A stretch of DNA of 64,000 nt from Nitrospina sp052156635 (GTDB taxonomy: Bacteria > Nitrospinota > Nitrospinia > Nitrospinales > Nitrospinaceae): positions 186,001 through 250,000 of the forward strand of contig NZ_JBQKUO010000002.1 in NCBI RefSeq assembly GCF_052156635.1, read 5' to 3'. A model generated the notes under the pieces. That model saw only the letters and a program-made list of their open reading frames with translations, was not told where the DNA came from and ran no database searches. A program made the position numbers and the translations under genes. The first letter of the stretch is position 1. Every line of letters begins with the position of its first letter. Shown piece after piece: positions 51,903-60,777 of the stretch.

Positions 51903-51931
51903 ACTATAGAACCCGTTGCGGGTTCGCAAGC
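51903..51931 (-). promoter_or_regulatory. Candidate ppiD promoter with a 17-bp palindrome in its spacer
   Basis: On the minus strand TATAGT (51903-51908) is preceded by GAACCCG-TTG-CGGGTTC (51909-51925), a perfect inverted repeat of two 7-bp arms. A TTGCGA (51924-51929) gives 15 bp spacing and GCTTGC (51926-51931) gives 17 bp, so the -35 is uncertain. Confidence 0.45.
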
Positions 51932-52017
51932 CTTTATTCCCGGCGGAGTTGCCACCTTTTTCCAGCCATTGTACCGCATCCGGGGCGGGTCCGTACCGGA
52001 TGCCTGCGTTTTATTGT

Positions 52018-52046
52018 TTGCAATTTCGGCAAACGCTTGTTATATA
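52018..52046 (+). promoter_or_regulatory. Candidate promoter of mreBCD-mrdA
   Basis: TTGCAA (52018-52023), 17 bp, TATATA (52041-52046); the mreB GTG start lies 60 bp further on. Confidence 0.5.
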
Positions 52047-52105
52047 TTAAGTTCTAAAAAAACAAGTATTTACATAGGTTTCACTCATTCCTACAGGATA
52101 GCTGC

Positions 52106-53128
52106 GTGTTCAATTTATTCGCCGATCTGTTTTCCAACGATCTCGCCATTGATCTGGGAACCGCCAACACTCTCGTTTATGTCAAGGGCCGGGGGGTCGT
52201 TCTGCGCGAGCCTTCGGTGGTGGCGATCAACAGCCACACCAGGGAAATTCTGGCAGTGGGGGAAGAGGCCAAGAAAATGCTGGGCCGGGCTCCGGGAAGC
52301 ATCCAGGCCATCCGCCCGATGAAGGACGGGGTCATTGCCCATTTTGAAGAAACCCAGCAGATGATCAGCCACTTCATCCGCAAGGTGCATAACAACCGAA
52401 AGACCTTCGTGTCGCCGCGGGTGATCATTGCCATTCCCTCAGGGGTGACGCAGGTGGAGAAGCGGGCGGTGCGCGATTCCGCCCATTCCGCCGGTGCTCG
52501 AGAGGTGTTTCTGATCGAGGAACCCATGGCTGCGGCGATCGGTGTGGATTTGCCCATTGAGGAGCCGACCGGCAACATGATCATCGATATCGGCGGCGGC
52601 ACCACGGAAGTCGCAATCATGTCGCTTTCCGGCACCGTCTACAGCAAATCCGTGCGTGTGGCCGGGGATGAGATGGACGAGGCCATCGTCAATTACGTCA
52701 AAAAGAAATACAACCTGCTGATTGGGGAACGTACCGCGGAAAGCGTGAAGATCCAGATCGGTACCGCCTATCCCACCGAGCCCCGGCAGACCATGGAGGT
52801 CAAGGGACGCGACCTGGTGGCGGGCATTCCCAAAACACTCATCATTTCCGACGAGGAGATTGCCGAAGCCCTGCAGGAAATTTTCGGGACCATCGTCGAA
52901 TCGGTGAAAATCGCGCTGGAGCGGACCCCACCGGAACTCGCGGCCGATATTGTGGACAAGGGCGTCGTCCTGGCGGGGGGCGGGGCGTTGATCCGCGGGC
53001 TGGACACCCTGCTTCGCGAGGCCACGGGCCTGCCGGTGACGGTTGCCGAGGACCCTCTGTCCGCTGTGGCCAACGGAGTGGGAAAACTCCTGTCGGACCC
53101 CAAACTCCTGAAAAAAGTCGCCCTGTGA
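52106..53128 (+). CDS. mreB: Rod-shape-determining actin-like protein MreB
   Basis: A 340-residue actin-fold ATPase that forms membrane-bound filaments guiding cell-wall synthesis. Phosphate 1 loop AIDLGTANTLVYVKG, phosphate 2 DIGGGTTEVA, and the LAGGGALIRGLD loop are all clear. The N-terminal MFNLFADLFS can serve as the amphipathic membrane anchor. GTG start. mreC follows after one base. Confidence 0.97.
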   Translation: MFNLFADLFSNDLAIDLGTANTLVYVKGRGVVLREPSVVAINSHTREILAVGEEAKKMLGRAPGSIQAIRPMKDGVIAHFEETQQMISHFIRKVHNNRKTFVSPRVIIAIPSGVTQVEKRAVRDSAHSAGAREVFLIEEPMAAAIGVDLPIEEPTGNMIIDIGGGTTEVAIMSLSGTVYSKSVRVAGDEMDEAIVNYVKKKYNLLIGERTAESVKIQIGTAYPTEPRQTMEVKGRDLVAGIPKTLIISDEEIAEALQEIFGTIVESVKIALERTPPELAADIVDKGVVLAGGGALIRGLDTLLREATGLPVTVAEDPLSAVANGVGKLLSDPKLLKKVAL

Positions 53129-53129
53129 C

Positions 53130-53951
53130 GTGGTGAAAAAAGGACTCAAAGACAGAAAAAAAACAGTCATATTTGCCGCCATCGTTTTTGTTTCTCTCCT
53201 CCTCATGACGGTGAATATCAAGCGGTCGGCCCATCCCACCTTCTTTGAAAAAATCATTCTCTGGATTGTCAGCCCCATCCAGGGCGCCGTCACCCACACC
53301 ACCCGTGCCCTGTCCGGCGTCGTCGACGATTACTTCCTCCTGATCAAGACGGAGGAGGAAAACGAACATCTGAAAAAACGCATCAACACCCTCATCAAGG
53401 AAAAAACCGAACTGGAAGAAGAGGTGGCGCGCCTCAACCGAATTTACAACCTGACCCAATATCAGGCCGAGGCGAAAGTGGCGTCGGTGGTTGCCACGGT
53501 CATTGCGTACGACGCCTCGCAGTGGGCGAAGACCGTGGTCATCAACAAGGGGTCGAATGACGGACTGCGCGAAAACCTTCCGGTGGTCACGGCCCAGGGT
53601 GTGGTCGGGCACATTATTCAGGTCGGTTACAACTCCGCAAAGGTCATGCTGATTACCGACAGCCGCAGTGCCGTGGACGCCCTGTTCCAGGCGGATCGCG
53701 CCACCGGGGTGGTGGTGGGCACCGGGGATGATTCCTGTGAAATGAAGTACGTACCGATAAACGCCGGGGTGGAGGTGGGTGACGATGTGTTGTCTTCGGG
53801 ATTGGGCGGGGTGTTTCCAAAGGGACTTCATTTGGGCCGCGTGATCCAGGTTCAGAAGGCCACGCAGGGCCTGTTCCAGGAGGTGACCATTGCTCCCAGT
53901 GCGGACCTCGCCCGGCTGGAGGAAGTGCTGGTCCTCCTTCTCCAGGATTGA
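53130..53951 (+). CDS. mreC: Rod-shape-determining protein MreC
   Basis: A 273-residue periplasmic protein anchored by a single N-terminal helix (FAAIVFVSLLLMTVNI). A coiled coil follows (KTEEENEHLKKRINTLIKEKTELEEEVARL), then the beta-domain pair with WAKTVVINKGSNDGLREN, VGHIIQVGYNSAKVMLITD and GVFPKGLHLGRV. MreC links MreB to PBP2. The start is one of two adjacent GTG codons at 53130 and 53133. Confidence 0.95.
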   Translation: MVKKGLKDRKKTVIFAAIVFVSLLLMTVNIKRSAHPTFFEKIILWIVSPIQGAVTHTTRALSGVVDDYFLLIKTEEENEHLKKRINTLIKEKTELEEEVARLNRIYNLTQYQAEAKVASVVATVIAYDASQWAKTVVINKGSNDGLRENLPVVTAQGVVGHIIQVGYNSAKVMLITDSRSAVDALFQADRATGVVVGTGDDSCEMKYVPINAGVEVGDDVLSSGLGGVFPKGLHLGRVIQVQKATQGLFQEVTIAPSADLARLEEVLVLLLQD

Positions 53952-53954
53952 ATC

Positions 53955-54449
53955 ATGTGGTGGCGCATCGCGTTGACATTCCTGCTGTTGTTCACGTTCC
54001 AGACCACGCTTTTGGACACGGTCTCCGTGGGCGGTGTGCGACCGGATCTGGTTTTGATCCTGGCGGTGTATTGTGCGATCATTTTTGAAGAAAACGCCGG
54101 GGTGGCCATGGCCGTGGCCCTTGGATTTTTTCAGGACTGCCTTTCCGGCGATCTGCTGGGGGTCAATACGCTGTCAAAAGGACTCATTGGGTTTATGTTT
54201 GCCAACTTGAAAAGCAAACTGGTGCTGGAAGGGTTTGGGCCCACAGGCACGTTCTTCGCGCTTGCATCTTTGTTCGATGGGATGATTTTTTACCTCGTGT
54301 CCGTATTCATATTTAAAGCTCATCTTGCATTCGGCGTCTTTTTTCCCTCACTCATTATCTTCACGATCTACAACGCGGTTGTGGGGGTCGCCGGATTTTA
54401 TCTTCTCAACTGGGTCCGCCGCCGGTGGGTCCAGCGGCCTGGTTTTTGA
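53955..54449 (+). CDS. mreD: Rod-shape-determining protein MreD
   Basis: A 164-residue membrane protein with five helices of the usual MreD pattern, including RPDLVLILAVYCAIIFEENAGVAMAVALGFFQDCLSG. Position directly between mreC and mrdA supports the call. ATG start 3 bp after mreC. Confidence 0.93.
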   Translation: MWWRIALTFLLLFTFQTTLLDTVSVGGVRPDLVLILAVYCAIIFEENAGVAMAVALGFFQDCLSGDLLGVNTLSKGLIGFMFANLKSKLVLEGFGPTGTFFALASLFDGMIFYLVSVFIFKAHLAFGVFFPSLIIFTIYNAVVGVAGFYLLNWVRRRWVQRPGF

Positions 54450-54473
54450 CGGGTTTCGAATGAGGAACGGTTC

Positions 54474-56399
54474 GTGAACAAATATCTTTACAGTCATGAC
54501 GTTTCCGAGGAAGTCCGCAGAAAAGTACGGATTTTCGTCATTCTGGTGGGTGCGTGTTTTCTCGTCCTTTGGATGCGTGTGTGGTATTTGCAGATCCTCA
54601 AGGGGGAAAACTTTGAGACCCTGTCCGAAAACAACCGCGTCCGCCTGGTTTCCCTTCCCTCGTTTCGCGGCAAGATCCTTGACCGCAATGGCACGGTCCT
54701 GGCCTCCATCCGCCCCTCGTACAATCTGTACATCACTCCGGAGGACGCTGGAAACCTCAACCAGACGCTACGCACTCTGAAACGGCATTTGGATTTCGAT
54801 ATCGACCGCGTCCTTGAGGACGCACGTACGTCGCGTCCGTTCAAGCCGGTTCTCGTGCGGGCGGACATCGATCGAAAGGTCGTGGCGTTCATTGAGGAAA
54901 ACAACCGTATCCTGCCCGGGGTCCAGATCAAGGTGGAGCCTCTCCGCAATTACCTGCACGACCATCTTGCTTCCCACCTCATGGGTTACCTTGGCGAAAT
55001 TTCCGAAGCGCGCCTGCAAGTCATGAAAGATGCCGATTACATGATGGGTGACATGATCGGGCAGTACGGTCTGGAATTGTTCTACGAGTCGGAGTTGACC
55101 GGCAAAAAGGGTTACAAGGAAATCGAAGTGGATGTCGCGGGTCGCCAGTTACGCACCCTGCGCAAGCTTCCGCCCCAAAGCGGCCGCAACCTCGTTCTGA
55201 CTCTGGATTACGAAGTGCAGAAAGTGGTTGATAAACTGATGACCGGTACGAAGGAAAATCCCATCGTCGGATCGGCAGTGGTGATGGACGTCACCAACGG
55301 GGAGGTCATCGCCATCGTCAGCAAGCCCGACTTCAACCCCAACCTGTTCGCGCGCGGCATCACGCTGGAGGAATGGCGGCAGATGCAGTCCGCGTCCCAC
55401 AACCCCCTTCAGAACCGCGCCGTGAACGGGGTGTATCCCCCGGCTTCGACTTACAAGATTGTGACCGCCTACGCGGCGATGGAGGAAGGGATCATCCAGG
55501 AAGACACGAAATACAACTGTCCAGGTTTTTTCTCCTTCGGCCCCCGCAAGGGGCGATTCAACTGCTGGAAACGAAGCGGGCACGGGCAGGTCAATTTGTA
55601 CGATGCCCTGGTCCAGTCCTGTGACGTTTTCTTTTACCACATCGGTTATGAACTCGGCGTGGACCGCATTGCCCAGTATGCGCGGCAGATGGGGTTGGGC
55701 GATTTCACGCAGGTGCGCATGAACGGGGAGAGGCCCGGGCTGGTGCCGACCGTCAAATGGAAAACCACCACTCAGCGGGGACTGTGGTTGCCCGGCGATA
55801 CCATCGCCGCCTCCATCGGTCAGGGTTACAACCTGGTGACGCCCATCCAGCAGGCGAGGCTGATCTCTGCGATTGCCAACGGCGGCAAGCTGTTCCGTCC
55901 CATACTGATCAAGCAGATCAAGGACAAGGACAACCAGGTCCTAACTGCACCGGAACCGGAACAGGTCGCCCAGCTTCAACCCAGGACGCATGTACTGGAT
56001 GTGATCCGCAATGCCCTTCTGGGAGTGGTGTATGATAAGAAAGGCACCGGCCGGCGCGCGGGTTCGAGGAAGATCAAGGTAGCGGGAAAGACGGGCACCG
56101 CACAGGTGGTCGCGTTGAGTGCGCTCACCAAATATGAGGAGAAAGAAGACATCCCGTTTGAGTTTCGTGACCACTCGTGGTTCGTCGGGTTTGCACCGTA
56201 CGACAATCCAAAAATCGGCGTGGCGGTGATCCTCGAACACGGAGGGTCCGGGGGCAAGGTGGCCGCTCCCCTCGTGCGCAAGATCATTGAAGCCTATAAT
56301 AAGGTCAACACGCTGGACAAACCCTCAACGCCCGATGGCCTGCCTCCGGAAATGGCGGGCACCAGCCGGGAATCCGGACGCGCGGTGAAGGACATCTGA
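54474..56399 (+). CDS. mrdA: Penicillin-binding protein 2 (peptidoglycan transpeptidase)
   Basis: A 641-residue class B PBP that crosslinks peptidoglycan during rod elongation. One N-terminal membrane helix, a dimerisation/pedestal domain (FRGKILDRNGTVLA), then the transpeptidase domain with catalytic Ser325 in ASTYK, Ser382-Cys-Asp and K539-T-G in AGKTGTAQ. A tail of about 30 residues is Pro/Gly-rich. GTG start. The rodA gene that normally follows is absent; uvrB lies convergent 20 bp downstream. Confidence 0.95.
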   Translation: MNKYLYSHDVSEEVRRKVRIFVILVGACFLVLWMRVWYLQILKGENFETLSENNRVRLVSLPSFRGKILDRNGTVLASIRPSYNLYITPEDAGNLNQTLRTLKRHLDFDIDRVLEDARTSRPFKPVLVRADIDRKVVAFIEENNRILPGVQIKVEPLRNYLHDHLASHLMGYLGEISEARLQVMKDADYMMGDMIGQYGLELFYESELTGKKGYKEIEVDVAGRQLRTLRKLPPQSGRNLVLTLDYEVQKVVDKLMTGTKENPIVGSAVVMDVTNGEVIAIVSKPDFNPNLFARGITLEEWRQMQSASHNPLQNRAVNGVYPPASTYKIVTAYAAMEEGIIQEDTKYNCPGFFSFGPRKGRFNCWKRSGHGQVNLYDALVQSCDVFFYHIGYELGVDRIAQYARQMGLGDFTQVRMNGERPGLVPTVKWKTTTQRGLWLPGDTIAASIGQGYNLVTPIQQARLISAIANGGKLFRPILIKQIKDKDNQVLTAPEPEQVAQLQPRTHVLDVIRNALLGVVYDKKGTGRRAGSRKIKVAGKTGTAQVVALSALTKYEEKEDIPFEFRDHSWFVGFAPYDNPKIGVAVILEHGGSGGKVAAPLVRKIIEAYNKVNTLDKPSTPDGLPPEMAGTSRESGRAVKDI

Positions 56400-56419
56400 C
56401 CACCGCATTCCCTTTGGGG

Positions 56420-58408
56420 TCAGGAACCGAATTCCAGTTCTTTCTGCCGAAGCGTCTTGATGCGGTCACGCAACTCCGCCGCCTTTTCGAACTCGAGATT
56501 CTTTGCGTGGGTGTGCATGCGTTTTTCCAGCTGGGCGATGAAGTCCAGCACATTGCCGCCTGCCATGTATTCTTCCTCTTCTTCCTGAACCATGGGCACC
56601 ACCGTGTGCCGTTCCCAGTCGCCCATCGTGTCCTTGATCGATTTTTGAATGGAAGTCGGTGTGATGCCGTGCAGTTCGTTGTATTCCGTCTGGATGGCGC
56701 GGCGGCGCCCGGTTTCATCGATTGCCTGCTGCATGGCGGGGGTCACCTTGTCGGCATACATGATGACGTGCCCCGAAAGGTTGCGCGCGGCGCGGCCTGA
56801 CGTCTGGATGAGCGAGGTGGCGGAACGCAGAAACCCTTCCTTATCTGCGTCGAGAATAGCGATCAGCGACACCTCGGGGATGTCCAGCCCTTCGCGCAGG
56901 AGGTTGATGCCGATCAATGCGTCGAACTCGCCCAGCCTGAGCTCGCGGATGATCTGGATGCGCTCGATGGTCACGATGTCTGAATGCAGGTACTTGACCT
57001 TCAATCCCATCTCGGTGAAATGTTCGGTCAAATCCTCGGCGAAGCGCTTGGTGAGGGTGGTGACCAGTGTCCTTTCGTCGCGCTCGGCGCGTTGGACAAT
57101 TTCGTGGTACAGGTTGTCCACCTGTCCGCTCACCGGACGCACCTCAATCAGTGGGTCGACCAGTCCCGTCGGCCGCACGATCAATTCGGCCACCTTGTCC
57201 CCGGACTGCTCCAGTTCGTGGGAGCCGGGCGTGGCGCTGACATAAAGCAGGCTGTTGTGCCGTGCCGAAAACTCCTCCCACTTCAGGGGCCGGTTGTCGA
57301 AGGCCGAGGGCAGGCGGAAGCCGTAACGGATGAGCGTCTCCTTGCGCGCGCGGTCCCCTTTATACATGCCGTGCAATTGCGGGATGGTGACGTGACTTTC
57401 GTCGATCACGAACAGGGCGTCGTCCGGAAAGTAATCGAGGAGGGTGGGCGGCGGGCTTCCGGGTTCTCGTCCCATCAAGTGCCGCGAATAGTTTTCGATA
57501 CCCTGGCAGTATCCGATCTCGCGGATCATCTCCAGGTCGAACATGGTGCGCTGTTCGATGCGCTGGGCCTCAATGAGCAGGTTCTGGCTGCGGAAATACT
57601 GGATGCGCTCGCGAAGTTCGTCCTGGATGTCGGAGATGGCCCGCTCCAGCTGGTCTTTCGGCGTGGTGTAGTGGCTGGCCGGGTAGATGGCGATGCGATC
57701 GATTTCGTTCAGCGTCTCCAGCGTCAGGGGGTCGAACGTGGAGAGCCGTTCGATTTCGTCCCCGAAAAACTCGATGCGCACCGCCTCGTTGCGTTCGTAC
57801 ACCGGCAGGATTTCGACGATATCCCCCCGCACGCGGAAGGTACCGCGCTGGAAATCGATGTCGTTGCGCTTGTACTGGATGTCGACCAGCTTGCGCAGAA
57901 CCCGTTCGCGGTCGGTTTCCATGCCGCGTTCCAGAAACAACAGCATCCCGTGGTACGCCTCGGGCGAACCGAGGCCGTAAATGCACGAAACGCTGGCGAC
58001 GATAAGAACATCCCGTCGTTCAAACAAAGCGTGGGTGGCCGCGTGGCGCATCTTGTCGATCTCGTCGTTGATCGAGGCGTCCTTCTCGATGTAGGTGTCG
58101 GTGGTGGGCAGGTACGCTTCCGGCTGGTAGTAGTCGTAATAACTGACGAAGTAGCCCACTGCGTTGTCAGGAAAAAAATCCTTGAACTCGTTGTACAACT
58201 GGGCGGCAAGGGTTTTGTTGTGGGCGATCACTAGGGTCGGCCGCTGGAGTTTTTCAACCACGTTGGCGACGGTGTAGGTTTTTCCGGATCCCGTGACGCC
58301 AAGCAGGGTCTGGTGACCGCCTTCCGTGTACTGCCGGACCAGCTGTTCGATGGCCCGTGGCTGGTGCCCGGAAGGGGAAAAATCGGCTTTCAATTGAAAG
58401 GGTTGCAT
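56420..58408 (-). CDS. uvrB: Excinuclease ABC subunit B
   Basis: A 662-residue helicase-like subunit of nucleotide excision repair. Walker A GVTGSGKT at residues 37-44, the beta-hairpin region SYYDYYQPEAYLPTTDTYIEKD that clamps the strand, DESHVTIPQLHGMYKGDR, GINLLREGLDIPEVSL, and the C-terminal UVR motif binding UvrC (LEKRMHTHAKNLEFEKAAELRD) are intact. I see no SOS box of the E. coli type upstream. Confidence 0.97.
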   Translation of the reverse strand: MQPFQLKADFSPSGHQPRAIEQLVRQYTEGGHQTLLGVTGSGKTYTVANVVEKLQRPTLVIAHNKTLAAQLYNEFKDFFPDNAVGYFVSYYDYYQPEAYLPTTDTYIEKDASINDEIDKMRHAATHALFERRDVLIVASVSCIYGLGSPEAYHGMLLFLERGMETDRERVLRKLVDIQYKRNDIDFQRGTFRVRGDIVEILPVYERNEAVRIEFFGDEIERLSTFDPLTLETLNEIDRIAIYPASHYTTPKDQLERAISDIQDELRERIQYFRSQNLLIEAQRIEQRTMFDLEMIREIGYCQGIENYSRHLMGREPGSPPPTLLDYFPDDALFVIDESHVTIPQLHGMYKGDRARKETLIRYGFRLPSAFDNRPLKWEEFSARHNSLLYVSATPGSHELEQSGDKVAELIVRPTGLVDPLIEVRPVSGQVDNLYHEIVQRAERDERTLVTTLTKRFAEDLTEHFTEMGLKVKYLHSDIVTIERIQIIRELRLGEFDALIGINLLREGLDIPEVSLIAILDADKEGFLRSATSLIQTSGRAARNLSGHVIMYADKVTPAMQQAIDETGRRRAIQTEYNELHGITPTSIQKSIKDTMGDWERHTVVPMVQEEEEEYMAGGNVLDFIAQLEKRMHTHAKNLEFEKAAELRDRIKTLRQKELEFGS

Positions 58409-58627
58409 ATGCGGAATTGCGTTATTGTCTGGTTTTCGGCAAGTGTGTTACATTAAGGACCTGAAAACTCTGACTTTTCAGAACCCTGGAAGCCCAGCGT
58501 CCTCCCCGGACGATCTTCAGCACGGCGGACCCCGGATGGTTTTCCGGCGCCGGTGCCCGCGGAATGAAAGCGAGGGCGGCCTTCGGTACAGTTTACGACA
58601 CCTCCAACCCGCGAAGGAAACGATTTT
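58409..58627. other. Divergent region between uvrB and the TraB operon
   Basis: A plus-strand candidate promoter is TTGTCT (58425-58430) with TACATT (58449-58454), 18 bp apart and with TG one base before the -10. A 7-bp stem hairpin CTGAAAA-CTCTGAC-TTTTCAG lies at 58461-58481 in the leader. The rest is GC-rich, with no gene seen. Confidence 0.45.
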
Positions 58628-59824
58628 GTGGAAGCCGCCTCCAATGCAGATGTGATCAAAACCCTCCACCACAACGGCACCACGATCACCCTCCTCGGCA
58701 CCGCCCACGTTTCGCAGAAAAGCGTGGAACTGGTTGAGGAAAAGATCCGTACCGGCGATTACGACTGTGTTGCGGTCGAGTTGTGCCCGCCACGATACGA
58801 AAACATGGTCAACCAGTCGTGGTGGAAAAACCTCGACATTTACCAGATCCTGAAAAGCGGAAAGGGATCGCTGTTGCTCATAAACCTGGCGCTTTCCGCC
58901 TACCAGCGCCGGCTGGCGGACAAGCTGGGCATCGAACCGGGCAAGGAAATGGCGCGGGCCATTGATCTCGCCAAGGAGCACAATCTGCGGCTGGAGGTGA
59001 TCGACCGCGATATCACCACCACCCTCCAGCGCATGTACCGGCGGGTGGGGTTCTGGCAGAAATTGAAACTGGTCGGCGGCATGATCGCCAGCATTTTTGT
59101 CGGTGAAGAGGTCACGGAAGAACAAATCGAAAATCTGAAAGAAGGCGACATGTTGCAGTCGCTGGTAGAAGAATTCGGTGAGGAATTGCCGGAGATTAAG
59201 GAAGTGCTGATCGACGAACGCGACCAGTACATGGTGGGAAAACTGGTGAAGCTAGCCGAGACCCCTGATGCACCGAAGAACATTCTGGCCCTCGTCGGCG
59301 CCGGCCACCTGATCGGCATGGTGCCGGCGTTCCAGTCGCCCCCGGATACAAAAGTGGTGGAAGAGCTTGATCGGAAACCGCCTCCCGGCCGGGTGGGGTA
59401 TTACGTCGGCTGGGGCATCGGGCTGTTTATCATCAGTATGTTCGCCGTGGGGTACATGCGCTCGCCGGAGCTCGGCACCGACCTCATCCTCACGTGGGTG
59501 GTGTTGAACGGAAGCCTGAGCGCGCTGGGTGCGGCGCTGGCGTTCGCGCATCCGTTGTCCATTCTCACCGCGTTTGTCGCGGCTCCGATCACCTCGCTCA
59601 ACCCCACCATCGGGGCCGGCATGGTGGTGGGCATCGTGGAATCCTTCATCCGCAAACCTCGGGTTGCAGATTTCGAGTCCATGCGGTCAGACATCGCGCA
59701 GTGGTCCATGTGGTGGAAAAACCGCGTGGTGCGGGTGTTCCTCATCTTCTTTTTCGCCAACCTGGGGTCCGCCGCCGGAACCTTCCTGGCCGGCACCTCC
59801 ATCGTCCATCAACTGGTGCGCTGA
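58628..59824 (+). CDS. TraB/PrgY family membrane protein
   Basis: A 398-residue protein. The first 240 residues form the TraB domain: LLGTAHVSQKSVELV (GTAH with conserved His), VELCPPRYENMV, EVIDRDITTTLQRMY and NILALVGAGHLIGM (second His). Four or so helices follow (GYYVGWGIGLFIISMFAVGYM, GALGAALAF region, AAPITSLNPTIGAGMVVG, FLIFFFANLGSAAGTF). PrgY and TraB relatives act in pheromone shut-off and are thought to be metallo-peptidase-like, but the function of the broad bacterial and archaeal family is open. GTG start. Its stop overlaps the next gene by one base. Confidence 0.85.
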   Translation: MEAASNADVIKTLHHNGTTITLLGTAHVSQKSVELVEEKIRTGDYDCVAVELCPPRYENMVNQSWWKNLDIYQILKSGKGSLLLINLALSAYQRRLADKLGIEPGKEMARAIDLAKEHNLRLEVIDRDITTTLQRMYRRVGFWQKLKLVGGMIASIFVGEEVTEEQIENLKEGDMLQSLVEEFGEELPEIKEVLIDERDQYMVGKLVKLAETPDAPKNILALVGAGHLIGMVPAFQSPPDTKVVEELDRKPPPGRVGYYVGWGIGLFIISMFAVGYMRSPELGTDLILTWVVLNGSLSALGAALAFAHPLSILTAFVAAPITSLNPTIGAGMVVGIVESFIRKPRVADFESMRSDIAQWSMWWKNRVVRVFLIFFFANLGSAAGTFLAGTSIVHQLVR

Positions 59825-60777
59825 TGACTTCCGGGAATGCATCCCGCGTGGCGGTGACTCCCCCCGCGATCAGCAAATCTCCCTTCCTGCGCAAGAGTAT
59901 TTCCGACCTGTTTCCCGACGTGCGGTTCAATGATTCCGGCCGGTACCTTACCGAAGACGAATTGATCGAGTTTTGTGATGGAGTGGAGGCATTGTTGATC
60001 GGTCGCGATCCCCTGACCGAAAAAGTGCTCGCGGCATTGCCTCAACTTCGCCTGGTCGCCAAGTACGGCGTCGGACTGGATAACCTGGACATCCCGGCCA
60101 TGGAACAGCGAGGGGTGCGCCTGGGCTGGAAGGCGGGGGTCAACCGGCGCTCGGCGGCGGAGCTGACCCTGGCCTTCATCCTGGGCCTGTGCCACAACGT
60201 GTTCCGGACCGGAAGCGCGCTCAAACAGGGGCAGTGGGAAAAAGCAGGAGGCGTCATGCTGAAGGGGAAAACCGTCGGGGTCATCGGTTGCGGCCATATC
60301 GGTTCCGACGTAGTGCGGCTTCTGCTACCGTTTGACTGTCGCATCCTCGTTCGTGATATTCTGAACAAGCATTCGTTCTGTGCTGACATGGGAGCCCAGC
60401 AGGTGGATTTTGACACGGTGATCCAGGAATCGGACATCGTCACCCTGCATGTCCCCCTGACCGATGAGACGCGGAACCTGATCGATCCCTGGGCGTTCCG
60501 GGAAATGAAACCGTCGGCGTATCTGGTGAACACCAGCCGCGGTGAAGTCGTGGACGAGAAGGCCCTCAAGCGTGCCCTCATGAATGGTGACATTGCCGGT
60601 GCTGCATTGGACGTTTTCGCACTGGAGCCGCCGGAAGATGCGGAACTGCTGGACTGTCCCAACCTGTTTGCCACGCCGCACATTGGGGGCAATTCCAAGG
60701 AGGCGGTGGAAGCCATGGCGCAATCGGCCATTTCGTTTATCGTGGACCATTTCAAGGAAAGCGGGTGGATTCTGTGA
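59824..60777 (+). CDS. D-isomer-specific 2-hydroxyacid dehydrogenase (phosphoglycerate dehydrogenase-like)
   Basis: A 317-residue NAD-dependent enzyme. The Rossmann motif is GVIGCGHIGSDV; the catalytic Arg is in NTSRGEVVDE, the Glu in DVFALEPPED and the His in TPHIGGNS. LRLVAKYGVGLDNLD lies in the substrate domain. It is as long as a PGDH core without the C-terminal ACT domain, so it could act on 3-phosphoglycerate, D-lactate, glyoxylate or another 2-oxoacid. The ATG overlaps the traB-like stop as TGATG. A longer upstream frame runs inside that gene. Confidence 0.85.
   Translation: MTSGNASRVAVTPPAISKSPFLRKSISDLFPDVRFNDSGRYLTEDELIEFCDGVEALLIGRDPLTEKVLAALPQLRLVAKYGVGLDNLDIPAMEQRGVRLGWKAGVNRRSAAELTLAFILGLCHNVFRTGSALKQGQWEKAGGVMLKGKTVGVIGCGHIGSDVVRLLLPFDCRILVRDILNKHSFCADMGAQQVDFDTVIQESDIVTLHVPLTDETRNLIDPWAFREMKPSAYLVNTSRGEVVDEKALKRALMNGDIAGAALDVFALEPPEDAELLDCPNLFATPHIGGNSKEAVEAMAQSAISFIVDHFKESGWIL

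Noticed and set aside
58409..58470. LexA/SOS box before uvrB
   Set aside because: No CTGT-N8-ACAG or similar motif is visible in the upstream region.
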